Of a stretch of 64,000 nt of DNA, positions 26,359 to 34,987 are shown piece by piece. Position 1 is the first letter of the stretch, and every line of letters starts with the position of its first letter. A program made the position numbers and the translations under genes. This DNA comes from Limnohabitans sp. 2KL-17 (GTDB lineage Bacteria; Pseudomonadota; Gammaproteobacteria; Burkholderiales; Burkholderiaceae_C): contig NZ_NESK01000002.1 of NCBI RefSeq assembly GCF_003063415.1, positions 1-64,000 on the forward strand. The letters run 5' to 3'. The notes below the pieces were generated by a model. That model was not told the origin of the DNA and searched no databases. It worked only from the letters and a program-made list of their open reading frames with translations.

Positions 26359-26443
26359 ATCCGTGCAGGCGCAGCGGCATGCCTGAATGGCATGAGGGCC
26401 ATGTGCAGCGGTATCCCCCAAACTTGTGTGAGATGTTGCGCCC

Positions 26444-27592
26444 GTGAAACCCTCTGCCGCTGAAGCGCTGCCCGCCATGCACTGGCGTGATCCTTTCCGC
26501 GTCCGGAGTTTCCGTTTTCAGTGGCCAGCCGATCTGGCCACTTCATGGGCTTTCGAGATGGAGTCCATCGTGCTGGGCTGGTTCATTCTGGTCGAGTCGG
26601 GTTCGGTCATGATGCTGGTGGTCTTTGCTTCCTTGCAGTATCTGGGTGCTTTGGTGTCGCCTCTGTTTGGGGTGGTGGGCGACCGATTCGGCTACCGGCG
26701 CATGTTGTACCTGTCACGCGCCCTCTACGCGGCTCTCGCGGCCTGCTTCATGCTGCTGGCCTGGCTCAATGCGCTGACGCCTTTGACCGTGTTGTGGATG
26801 GCCGCTTTGGCCGGTGTTCTGAGGCCTTCCGACATGATGATGCGCAACGCCTTGATTGCGCAGACTTTGCCGCCACGGCATTTGCTGGGCGCCCTCGGCA
26901 TCTCGCGCATCACTTCGGATTCGGCCCGCATCGCTGGCGCTTTGGCCGGTGCAGGCGTGGTGGCTTTGTTGGGGATGACTTGGGCCTATGTGCTGATCAC
27001 CGCGCTTTATACGCTCAGTTTTTTGCTGTCGCGGGGCGTGTCGGATGTGCCCGCCCCACCCACGGCCGCTGTGCGCGTGTCGCCGGTGCGTGACTTGCAG
27101 CTGGCTTTTGGCTATGTGTGGACGCGCCCCGTGCTCATGGCGGCCATGGCATTGGCTTTTCTGGTCAACCTGCTGGCCTTTCCATTCTCTTTGGGCTTGC
27201 TGCCCTATGTGGCCAAAAACATTTACCTGACCAATCAGACGGGTTTGGGCTGGCTGGGCGCCAGCTTCGCCTTTGGCGGACTGGTGGGGTCGGTGGTGCT
27301 GAGTTCTCACCGCTATCAGTTTCGCGCCGCACAAACCATGGTGGTGGCTGGCGTGGTGTGGTTTTTGGTGGATGTCATGTTCGCCTTCAGCACCCACTTG
27401 TATGCGGGCATGGCCTTGCTCTGGGGTTTGCCTTTGGGCTTGCTGTTGTCCGGCCCACTGATAGAGCGCTTTGGTTACACCGCTACGGCGGGTTTGTATT
27501 CGGCTTTGGGGCTGCTGCTGACGGGGGCCATGGCGGTTTACTGGCGCCAGCACATCTGGGATAAGGACGCCCCGGCCAATGCACCCCTGTGA
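26444..27592 (+). CDS. MFS transporter (Enterobactin-exporter-like/MFS_3 type)
   Basis: A 382-residue major facilitator with about 11-12 membrane segments. GDRFGYRRMLYLSR is the loop 2-3 motif. GTG 26444 is the start that keeps the full first segment; no strong ribosome binding site precedes it. The lack of long loops and the RPSDMMMRN region suggest an exporter of the MFS_3 type. Substrate is unknown. It is followed by a second MFS gene 93 nt downstream. Confidence 0.85.
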   Translation: MKPSAAEALPAMHWRDPFRVRSFRFQWPADLATSWAFEMESIVLGWFILVESGSVMMLVVFASLQYLGALVSPLFGVVGDRFGYRRMLYLSRALYAALAACFMLLAWLNALTPLTVLWMAALAGVLRPSDMMMRNALIAQTLPPRHLLGALGISRITSDSARIAGALAGAGVVALLGMTWAYVLITALYTLSFLLSRGVSDVPAPPTAAVRVSPVRDLQLAFGYVWTRPVLMAAMALAFLVNLLAFPFSLGLLPYVAKNIYLTNQTGLGWLGASFAFGGLVGSVVLSSHRYQFRAAQTMVVAGVVWFLVDVMFAFSTHLYAGMALLWGLPLGLLLSGPLIERFGYTATAGLYSALGLLLTGAMAVYWRQHIWDKDAPANAPL

Positions 27593-27685
27593 CCAAAGCG
27601 ACAGCGCCAATGTGGCCTTGCGTGCAAAGTGCTGGTGCATGGGTGCCAAGACGCTCGTGCCTTGATAAAAAAGCCTGAACAGCCC

Positions 27686-28912
27686 ATGCCCACCTTTCAC
27701 AGTTCAACCACCGACAAGCCCGAAGCGCCTGCTGATCATCCCCGTGTGGTCAGGGGTTTGCTGAACACCGCCCATGCGCTGGACCATTTGTTTTTGTTGA
27801 TTTTTGCAGCGGCAGTCAGCTCGATTGCAGCCGATATGGGTCTGACCCAATGGCAAGACCTCATGCCCTATGGCGCAGGTGCATTTTTAATGTTTGGTCT
27901 GGGGTCTGTGCCAGCGGGGCGACTGGGCGACTTGTGGGGCCGCCGCAGCATGATGCTGGTTTTCTTTTTTGGCATTGGCGCAGCATCGATCCTGACGGCC
28001 TGTGCGCAAACGGTTTGGCAATTGGCCTTGAGCCTGAGCCTGATCGGACTGTTCGCTTCCATTTACCACCCGGTGGGCATTCCCATGTTGCTGGAGCGTT
28101 CTGCCAACCCGGGTGCCACGATTGGCTTCAATGGTCTGGCGGGCAATCTGGGTGTGGCGGTGGCGGCCTTGATCACGGGTTTTCTGATTCAGTGGATGGG
28201 TTGGCGGGCTGCTTTTGTCTTGCCGGGCGTGGCGGCGATGGTGTGTGGCTGGGTGTTTGCCCGCGCTTGCCCGCAAGAAGTTTCTGCCCCTGCCAAACGC
28301 AGGGGCGGTGCCAAAGTGAGTCTGTCTGCGCCCCTGCTGGCCCGGGCTTTGGTGGTGATGACGGCAGCGGCCATCACCAGCAGTGTTTTGTTCAACTTCA
28401 CAACCAATGGCAACAGCCACTTGCTGGTCGAGCGCTTCCAAGGCGTGGTGGAAGATCCGGTCTCTTTGGGCTTCTTGCTGGCCCTTGTCTATGCCGTGGC
28501 TTCGTTGGCCCAGGTGGTGGTGGGGCACTTGATCAACCGCTTTCCCCTCAAACGGTTTTTCATGGTCATGGTGCTGGCCCAGATTCCCATGCTGGTGTTG
28601 GCTTCGCAGGCGCAGGGTTGGTGGCTGTTGATCGCACTGACCGGCGTGATGGTGTTCATCTTCGGGGCGATTCCCTTCACCGATTTCATGATTGCCCGTT
28701 ATGTGGATGACCGATTGCGCTCTCGCGTCTCGGGCATGCGCCTGGGCGTGTCGTTTGCGGTGAGTTCTTTGTCGGTCTGGGCCCTGGGGCCAGTGGTCAA
28801 GGCCATGGGCTTTGGCTCGTCACTGTTGTTGTTGGCGGGTTTTTCGCTCACCACCGCCCTGATTTTGACTTTGTTGCCGGGTGCTTCGCACGAACAGGTG
28901 CAGACGGCCTGA
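27686..28912 (+). CDS. MFS transporter
   Basis: A 408-residue major facilitator with 12 predicted segments. The loop 2-3 motif is PAGRLGDLWGRRSMM. The N-terminal LNTAHALDHLFLLIFAAAVSSIAADMG resembles the fosmidomycin-resistance/cyanate-type branch. ATG 27686 gives a short cytoplasmic leader. Substrate is not recognisable. It may belong with the purine genes or with the lipoprotein/XdhC region but shows no operator of that regulon. Confidence 0.85.
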   Translation: MPTFHSSTTDKPEAPADHPRVVRGLLNTAHALDHLFLLIFAAAVSSIAADMGLTQWQDLMPYGAGAFLMFGLGSVPAGRLGDLWGRRSMMLVFFFGIGAASILTACAQTVWQLALSLSLIGLFASIYHPVGIPMLLERSANPGATIGFNGLAGNLGVAVAALITGFLIQWMGWRAAFVLPGVAAMVCGWVFARACPQEVSAPAKRRGGAKVSLSAPLLARALVVMTAAAITSSVLFNFTTNGNSHLLVERFQGVVEDPVSLGFLLALVYAVASLAQVVVGHLINRFPLKRFFMVMVLAQIPMLVLASQAQGWWLLIALTGVMVFIFGAIPFTDFMIARYVDDRLRSRVSGMRLGVSFAVSSLSVWALGPVVKAMGFGSSLLLLAGFSLTTALILTLLPGASHEQVQTA

Positions 28913-28930
28913 ATTGGGCCTGGCGCTTTT

Positions 28931-29464
28931 TCAGTCCTGGCCCTCGGTCAGGGTGTCGAGCTGGAACTTGCCGCTCTTGTGCCAAAGCCATACATCGGTG
29001 TAGGTGACCTGACTCAGGTTTTTGGGGATGGGGTAAGGCGCAGAAGCTTTGACCATGCGCTCGATTTCGGCCATGACATGCGGCACATGCATGGGGGCGC
29101 GCATCCAGTTGACGGCTTTCACCGAGCCTTTTTGGTCGATGTCCACATTCAGCACGCCGACAGCCTCCAAAAGCGGCGGCATCCGGCCCTTGTAGATACG
29201 GTGCGCATGCAGGCCGTACAAATGCCCTGCAGCGTCCTTGCGGTACTCTTTGCTGGTCCGAGCCATTGAGGCGGGGCCAGACGGGGCAGTGGGAGGGGGC
29301 ACGATGACGCTTTGCGGCACTTTGGCCGCTGGCGGCGGTGGTGGCGGCGCTTGCACCGCAGGCGGTGGCGTGCTGCACCCGCTTAAAAAGCCCAAGGTGG
29401 CAGCGCCCAGGCCCAGCAAGCTGCGGGGCAGTGCATTTTGAATCGGGTGCAAACGTTTGTTCAT
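28931..29464 (-). CDS. Pro-rich lipoprotein with TonB-C-like domain
   Basis: A 177-residue predicted lipoprotein: signal peptide with lipobox LSGC (about residue 28), a Pro/Ala-rich spacer (about 30-60, runs of PPPPPP), then a domain of about 100 residues. The segment VGVLNVDIDQKGSVKAVNWMRAP resembles the fold of TonB C-terminal-like proteins. It is convergent with the MFS gene and divergent from xdhC. The energy-transducing membrane anchor of true TonB is missing. The function is unknown. Confidence 0.75.
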   Translation of the reverse strand: MNKRLHPIQNALPRSLLGLGAATLGFLSGCSTPPPAVQAPPPPPPAAKVPQSVIVPPPTAPSGPASMARTSKEYRKDAAGHLYGLHAHRIYKGRMPPLLEAVGVLNVDIDQKGSVKAVNWMRAPMHVPHVMAEIERMVKASAPYPIPKNLSQVTYTDVWLWHKSGKFQLDTLTEGQD

Positions 29465-29570
29465 GGCAAGCCTTTGTCCTTGGCATACTCTGCTCTGGTC
29501 CACGATTGTGGCACCGACTCCGCCCGAAGGACAAACAAGTTCGAGCCCCAACTTTGAATGGACAATTAGA

Positions 29571-30368
29571 GTGAACTGGATTGAGCAAGCCCTGAAGCGG
29601 CTGAACACAGAAAACGCTGTGCTGGTCACCGTGCTGGCCACCCAAGGTTCTGTTCCCAGAGAGGCCGGTACGCGCATGCTGGTTTTTGCCCAAGGCGAAG
29701 AGGGCACCATAGGCGGCGGCCACCTGGAGTTTCAGGCCCTGGCCCATGCCCGGCAAATGTTGGCAGGGCAGACCGCACAAGTCACATTGCGCCAAATGCT
29801 GGGCCCCAGCCTGGGGCAGTGCTGCGGTGGCGCGCTGGAGTTGTCCTTTGAAAAGGTGGACGCCAACGACCTGCCACGACTGAGCCCTCAGCTAACGCCA
29901 TCGCGCACCCCATTGGCACTGTTTGGGGGCGGGCATGTCGGCAAGGCGCTGGTGCGCTGTTTGGCACCCTTGCCTTTTGCTGTGCGCTGGATCGACAGCC
30001 GTGATGAAATTTTCCCGGCCGATGTGCCCGCTGGCGTGGCCTGCGAACACTCCAGTCCGGTGCAGGCGGCCGTGGCCGATTTGGCCCCGCGCAGCCGGGT
30101 GCTGATCATGAGCTTCAGCCATGCCGAAGACCTGGACATCGTGGTGGCCTGCCTGAAGCGCTTGCGCGACAAGGCGGACTTGCCCTTTGTGGGCCTGATC
30201 GGCAGCCAGACCAAATGGGCCACCTTCAGGCATCGGCTGGAGGACCGGGGCTTCAGCGAAGTAGAAATTTCCCAAATCACCTGTCCCATTGGTGTGCAGG
30301 GCATCTCGGGCAAAGAACCCGAGGTCATTGCTGTGGCCGTGGCTGCACAACTTTTGCAGTCGCTTTGA
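29571..30368 (+). CDS. xdhC: xanthine dehydrogenase maturation factor XdhC
   Basis: A 265-residue protein that binds molybdenum cofactor, has it sulfurated and hands it to XdhB. The first domain has TQGSVPREAGTRM, GTIGGGHLEFQA and GQCCGGALEL, with the cofactor-binding cysteine pair. The second domain is a Rossmann fold with LFGGGHVGKALVR, and GLIGSQTKW occurs near the end. GTG 29571 is chosen as start because earlier codons lie in the opposite lipoprotein's 5' region. It is separate from xdhAB but needed for them. Confidence 0.93.
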   Translation: MNWIEQALKRLNTENAVLVTVLATQGSVPREAGTRMLVFAQGEEGTIGGGHLEFQALAHARQMLAGQTAQVTLRQMLGPSLGQCCGGALELSFEKVDANDLPRLSPQLTPSRTPLALFGGGHVGKALVRCLAPLPFAVRWIDSRDEIFPADVPAGVACEHSSPVQAAVADLAPRSRVLIMSFSHAEDLDIVVACLKRLRDKADLPFVGLIGSQTKWATFRHRLEDRGFSEVEISQITCPIGVQGISGKEPEVIAVAVAAQLLQSL

Positions 30369-30430
30369 GAGAAGATCATGGTTTCCCCTGATGTCGAAGC
30401 CTGGTCAGCGCTGGATTCAAACGGATAAAC

Positions 30431-30438
30431 TGTATACA
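30431..30438 (+). promoter_or_regulatory. TGTATACA operator-like site 4 (puuD)
   Basis: The palindrome lies 103 nt upstream of puuD. Its right flank CTTCGGT..ACTGGT repeats the uraH site. It is proposed to place urate oxidase under the GntR-type regulator. Confidence 0.7.
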
Positions 30439-30540
30439 CTTCGGTGCACTGGTCGCAGCGGCGCACGAACCCTTGGTTCATGTTCGCGACCGAATACCCG
30501 CTCACAGGGCCCGCGGTGGTGAGCAGGTTGGAGATCTTTC

Positions 30541-31758
30541 ATGGAAACGTATCTGCTGGAATGGGCCAATTTATTGCTGCGCTGGGTGCATGTCATCACC
30601 GCCATCGCCTGGATTGGCTCCTCGTTTTACTTTGTCTTTCTGGACAACAACCTGCTAAAACCCAACTCGCCTGATTTGCTCGAAAAGGGTGTGGGCGGTG
30701 CCATGTGGGCGGTGCACGGTGGCGGGTTTTACAACCCCCAAAAATACATGGTGGCGCCCCAGAAAATCCACACCAAATTGCATTGGTTTTATTGGGAAGC
30801 CTATTCCACCTGGCTGACCGGCTTCGCGTTGTTTACCGTGCTCTACCTTTACAACGCGGGCACCTTCCTGATCGACAAATCCCTGATGGATTGGACGCCT
30901 GTGATGGCGGGCTCTGCAGCCGTCGGTCTTCTGGTGGCCTTCTGGTTGGTTTATGACACCATTTGCCGCGTTTTCGGTTTCCGCAAAAACGGTGAGTTGA
31001 TCGTCGCGGGCTTGATGATTGTGGTGGTGGCTTTTGTTGCATGGCTGGCCAACCAGTTGTTTGCCGGCCGCGCAGCCTTCTTGCTGGTCGGCGCCATGAT
31101 CGCAACGGCCATGAGCGCCAATGTGTTCTTCTGGATCATCCCTGGCCAGCGAAAAGTGGTCGCGGCCATGACCAGTGGTGAGCCCTACGATGCCAATGCC
31201 CTGGCCATCCATGGCAAGCGCGGCAAGCAGCGCAGCGTGCACAACACCTACTTCACGCTGCCCGTCATCTTCGCGATGCTGAGCAACCACTACAGCTTTT
31301 TGTACTCGCACGAGCAACGCTGGGTCTTGCTGTTCATGATGATGTTTGCCGGAGCCCTGATTCGCCAGTTCTTTGTGCAGCGGCACGCCTTCCACCTGGG
31401 CCGTGCTGCCAACCCTTGGCCTTTTGCATTGGTCGGTGTGGTGCTGATTTTGGGTGTGATCGTGGCCTTGCGCCCAGCAGCCCCTGTTGCTGCAGCGGCG
31501 GGGCCCGCCGCCCCCCCCGTGACATTTGCCCAAGTGCAAACCCTGGTGGGCCAGCACTGCCTGACATGCCATGGTGCGCAGGTGCAAATGAAAAATGTGC
31601 GTCTGGACAGCCCGCAAGCCATCAAGACCCATGCGCAAAACATGTACCAGCAGGTCGTGGTGACAAGGCAAATGCCCATGGGCAATGCCACCGGCCTGAC
31701 CGAGGACGATCGCGCTGTGTTGGGGCGCTGGTTTCAGGCCGGCGCAAGGATTGATTGA
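30541..31758 (+). CDS. puuD: membrane urate oxidase (urate hydroxylase) PuuD with cytochrome c domain
   Basis: A 405-residue protein. The first about 300 residues hold about eight membrane segments of the PuuD family (start LEWANLLLRWVHVITAIAWIG, then WFYWEAYSTWLTG). The C-terminal about 75 residues are a c-type cytochrome with haem motif CLTCH and a distal Met in the TRQMPMGN region. It converts urate to 5-hydroxyisourate and should pass electrons to the respiratory chain rather than make peroxide. UraH then acts on the product. The start lies after GGTTGGAGA at a suitable distance. The operator-like site upstream links it to gntR. Confidence 0.95.
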   Translation: METYLLEWANLLLRWVHVITAIAWIGSSFYFVFLDNNLLKPNSPDLLEKGVGGAMWAVHGGGFYNPQKYMVAPQKIHTKLHWFYWEAYSTWLTGFALFTVLYLYNAGTFLIDKSLMDWTPVMAGSAAVGLLVAFWLVYDTICRVFGFRKNGELIVAGLMIVVVAFVAWLANQLFAGRAAFLLVGAMIATAMSANVFFWIIPGQRKVVAAMTSGEPYDANALAIHGKRGKQRSVHNTYFTLPVIFAMLSNHYSFLYSHEQRWVLLFMMMFAGALIRQFFVQRHAFHLGRAANPWPFALVGVVLILGVIVALRPAAPVAAAAGPAAPPVTFAQVQTLVGQHCLTCHGAQVQMKNVRLDSPQAIKTHAQNMYQQVVVTRQMPMGNATGLTEDDRAVLGRWFQAGARID

Positions 31759-31898
31759 TGGCGTTTTTGCGCCAACGGGACAGTCGCCAGAGTTACTGAA
31801 TCTATGGTTGACCCTAGTGGCTTGAAGGGTGAATGGGTATAAATTTTGATGCTGCGGGTGCTATGTGGTCCCGGCTTTACAAATCAAAAGGAATTCCC

Positions 31899-32882
31899 AT
31901 GTTCATCCGTTCACGCCGTACGCTGGTTGCCAGTGCTGTTGCTGGTTTGGCTTGTCTTGCCGCAGCCTTGCCTGCAGCAGCCCAGAATTACCCCACCCGC
32001 CCCATCACCATGATCGTCCCTTGGGGCGCTGGTGGCGGCACCGACGCGGTGGCCCGCATCGTGGCCAGCTTGCTCGAAAAAGACCTGGGACAACCCGTGA
32101 CGGTGGTGAACCGCACCGGTGGCAGCGGCGTGGTGGGTCATGCTGCCATCGCTGCAGCGCCCGCTGATGGGTACACCATCGGTTTGGCCACGGTCGAGAT
32201 CGGCATGATGCACTGGCAAGGCCTGACGCCTTTGACCGGCGCTTCCTACACCCCCATTGGCTTGGTTAATGCAGACCCGGCAGGTGTTCAGGTCAGGGCT
32301 GATTCACCCTATAAAAACGTGAATGAATTGCTGGCTGCCATCAAGGCCAACCCCGGCAAATTCAAGGCTTCGGGTACAGGCCAGGGCGGCATCTGGCACC
32401 TGGCCATTGCTGGGCTCTTGCTTGACCAGAAAATCGATCCGGCTGCATTGCCTTGGGTCCCCAGCAACGGCGCTGCACCAGGCTTGCAAGACATGGTGGC
32501 GGGTGGCGTTGAAGTGGCTCCTGTTTCCCTGCCCGAAGCGCGTTCGCTGATCGATGCTGGCAAGGTAAAAAGCCTGGCCATCATGAACGACAAGCCCTCG
32601 ACGCTTTACCCCAATGTGCCTACGCTCAAGTCGGCAACTGGCAGCAACTGGACCATGGCGGCATGGCGCGGTGTGCTGGCGCCCAAAGGTTTGCCCGCTC
32701 CGATTCAAGCCAAATTGGCCGAAGCCGTGCGCAAGGCGGTCGCCAGCAAAGACTACACCGACTTCATGACCAGCCGTGGCCTGGGCGTGATTTATGGCGG
32801 ACCTGATGACATGGCCAAATTCATGGCCAAGTCCGATGCCGAAATGGGTGTGACCATGAAGGCCGTGGGTCTGGTCAAGTAA
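31899..32882 (+). CDS. tctC: tripartite tricarboxylate transporter binding protein (Bug/TctC family)
   Basis: A 327-residue periplasmic binding protein: signal peptide ending at AAAQ (about 30), then PTRPITMIVPWGAGGGTDAVAR and VTVVNRTGGSGVVGH, the Bug signature. ATG 31899 has AAAGGAA upstream. It is the first gene of a complete tctC-tctB-tctA set. The family brings in carboxylates such as citrate, tartrate or dicarboxylates. The ligand is unknown, and the adjacent Ldh2-type dehydrogenase suggests a 2-hydroxy acid. Confidence 0.93.
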   Translation: MFIRSRRTLVASAVAGLACLAAALPAAAQNYPTRPITMIVPWGAGGGTDAVARIVASLLEKDLGQPVTVVNRTGGSGVVGHAAIAAAPADGYTIGLATVEIGMMHWQGLTPLTGASYTPIGLVNADPAGVQVRADSPYKNVNELLAAIKANPGKFKASGTGQGGIWHLAIAGLLLDQKIDPAALPWVPSNGAAPGLQDMVAGGVEVAPVSLPEARSLIDAGKVKSLAIMNDKPSTLYPNVPTLKSATGSNWTMAAWRGVLAPKGLPAPIQAKLAEAVRKAVASKDYTDFMTSRGLGVIYGGPDDMAKFMAKSDAEMGVTMKAVGLVK

Positions 32883-32890
32883 GCAGATCG

Positions 32891-33364
32891 ATGAAAATCA
32901 ACGACGCATTTTGGGGGCTCTTGCTCATGGCCTTGGGTGCTACGGTGCTCTTTGCCGTGCGCAATTACCCCAACATTCCAGGCCAGCCTGTTGGCCCTGC
33001 CTTGTTTCCGGGCTTGATCGCTTTGGGCTTGTGCATCGGGGGGGCGATGCTGGTCTGGCAAGGCTGGCGCAATCGAACGGATGGGCCATGGCTTGAGTGG
33101 GAAGACTGGGTCAATTCGCCAAGGCATACCCGCGCGCTGGTGGCGCTGCTTGGGTCGGTGGTTTTCTACATCGTGGTCGCAGATGACTTGGGGTTTTTGA
33201 TCACCGCCGTGCTCATGATGGTGACACTGTTCAGGTCGCTGCAAGTGCCATGGCGCCGCTCAGTTTTTTGGGCTGTGGTGGCCACCTTGCTGGTGCACTT
33301 TGCCTTTTATAAACTTTTGCGCGTGCCCTTGCCCTGGGGTGTCTTGACGCCTTTGGCCTGGTAA
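32891..33364 (+). CDS. tctB: tripartite tricarboxylate transporter small membrane subunit (TctB family)
   Basis: A 157-residue membrane protein with four predicted segments (about 7-25, 40-57, 80-97, 100-150). PNIPGQPVGPALFPGLIALGL is typical of TctB. It begins eight nt after tctC. It assembles with TctA to form the translocator that takes solute from the TctC protein. Confidence 0.9.
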   Translation: MKINDAFWGLLLMALGATVLFAVRNYPNIPGQPVGPALFPGLIALGLCIGGAMLVWQGWRNRTDGPWLEWEDWVNSPRHTRALVALLGSVVFYIVVADDLGFLITAVLMMVTLFRSLQVPWRRSVFWAVVATLLVHFAFYKLLRVPLPWGVLTPLAW

Positions 33365-33434
33365 TTGGCTTTAGGCCTTTACCGCTTACTGTTTCTCACC
33401 CAAATGACTTTGTCAGTCTGAGGAGTCTTATCCC

Positions 33435-34928
33435 ATGTGGACAGCCGTTGGCCAAGCTTTTTCGATGGTGTTCGAGCCCTACACCCTGATGGTGATGGTG
33501 CTCGCTTCCTTGTATGGCTTGTTTGTGGGGTCGGTACCAGGCCTGACCGCCACCATGGCCACAGCGCTGCTGGTGCCTGTGACCTTCTTCATGCCCCCCA
33601 TTCCGGCGGTGGCTGCGATGGTCACGGCAACGGCCATGGCTATTTTTTCCGGCGATATTCCGGGCTGCCTGTTGCGCATACCCGGCACACCAGCATCGGC
33701 GGCGTACACCGACGAAGCGTATGCCATGACGCGCAAAGGACAAGCCGAAAAAGCCTTGGGCGCGGGCCTGGTGTTCTCAGCTGTGGGGGGCTTGTTTGGC
33801 ACCTTGGTGTTGATCGTCGCGGCACCTGCTTTGGCCGACTTCGCCTTGAACTTCAGCTCGTTCGAGTATTTCTGGTTGGTGCTGCTGGGCTTGACCTGTG
33901 CCGTCTTCATTTCAACCGGTGCGCCCGTGAAGGGCTTGATGATGTTGCTGATCGGCTTGCTGGTGGCCTGTGTTGGACTGGGCAATCCAGCGGGTTTCCC
34001 TCGTTTTACTTTCGGCAATACCGAGATGTCGGGCGGCATTGGCATGATCGCCATGATGATCGGCATGTTTGCCATCTCAGAGATCATCCGCTACGTGGTG
34101 GACACCAGCCCACCCGCAGAGTTGGTGGTGGAAGAAGTGGGTGGCGTCCTGAAAGGGCAGTGGGCGCTGGCCAAAAAATACCCCAAGCAAATATTGCGTG
34201 GCAGTGTGCTGGGAACGGCCGTGGGCGCATTGCCCGGTGCGGGCGCCGACATCGCCGCCTGGATGTCTTATGCCATGAGCAAGAAGTTTTCCAAGGAGCC
34301 CGAGAAGTTCGGCACAGGCCATGTGGAGGGCATTGTGGAGTCAGGCGCCGCCAACAACAGTGCGCTGGCCGGTGCCTGGATACCCGCCCTGGTGTTTGGC
34401 ATTCCGGGCGACTCGATCACGGCCATCGTGATCGGTGTGCTGTACATGAAAAACATGAACCCCGGACCGACCTTGTTCACCACCAACCCGCAGAACATTT
34501 ACGCGGTGTTCTTGTTGTTCATTGTGGCCAACATCATCATGATTCCCCTGGGCATTTTGTGCATCAAGGTGGCCAAGCGCATTCTCAAAGTGCCCCGTGA
34601 AATCCTGATGCCGATGATTTTGCTGTTTTGCGTGGTGGGCACTTTCGCCATCAATAATTCTGTTTTTCAGGTGGGTGTGATGCTGGTTGCCGGCATCCTG
34701 GCTTATTTGCTGGAAGCCAACAAGTTTCCGACAGCTCCGGCCATTCTGGGCGTGGTGCTGGGGGGCATGCTGGAAGAAAACTTCATCACCTCGATGATCA
34801 AATCCAACGGTGATTTGACGGCTTTTGTGGCCCGCCCGATCGCCTTGTGTCTGGCCATTCTGACGGCCCTGGTGTGGTTTGCCCCCGTGCTTTTGCGCCT
34901 GTTGCGCAAACCGGCCGTTATGGCTTGA
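33435..34928 (+). CDS. tctA: tripartite tricarboxylate transporter large membrane subunit (TctA family)
   Basis: A 497-residue protein with about 12 hydrophobic segments. The TctA motifs LYGLFVGSVPGLTATMATALLVPVTF and LPGAGADIAAWMSYAMSKKFSKEPEKFGTGHVEGIVESGAANNSAL are clear. AGGAG precedes ATG by about seven bases. A hairpin with a T-rich tail follows. It works with tctC and tctB in sodium- or proton-driven uptake. Confidence 0.94.
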   Translation: MWTAVGQAFSMVFEPYTLMVMVLASLYGLFVGSVPGLTATMATALLVPVTFFMPPIPAVAAMVTATAMAIFSGDIPGCLLRIPGTPASAAYTDEAYAMTRKGQAEKALGAGLVFSAVGGLFGTLVLIVAAPALADFALNFSSFEYFWLVLLGLTCAVFISTGAPVKGLMMLLIGLLVACVGLGNPAGFPRFTFGNTEMSGGIGMIAMMIGMFAISEIIRYVVDTSPPAELVVEEVGGVLKGQWALAKKYPKQILRGSVLGTAVGALPGAGADIAAWMSYAMSKKFSKEPEKFGTGHVEGIVESGAANNSALAGAWIPALVFGIPGDSITAIVIGVLYMKNMNPGPTLFTTNPQNIYAVFLLFIVANIIMIPLGILCIKVAKRILKVPREILMPMILLFCVVGTFAINNSVFQVGVMLVAGILAYLLEANKFPTAPAILGVVLGGMLEENFITSMIKSNGDLTAFVARPIALCLAILTALVWFAPVLLRLLRKPAVMA

Positions 34929-34961
34929 CGCGAAACGTTTCGTTCCATCGCTGCAGCACAT

Positions 34962-34986
34962 CCCGGCCTGTGTGCCGGGTTGAATT
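34962..34986 (+). terminator. terminator after tctA
   Basis: CCCGGC (34962-34967) pairs with GCCGGG (34974-34979) around a six-base loop, followed by TTGAATTTTT. It lies between the convergent tctA and dehydrogenase genes. Confidence 0.65.
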
Positions 34987-34987
34987 T

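Noticed and set aside
31759-31774. TGGCG-TTTTTG-CGCCA hairpin after puuD
   Set aside because: The stem has only five pairs and no T tract follows; too weak to call as a terminator.
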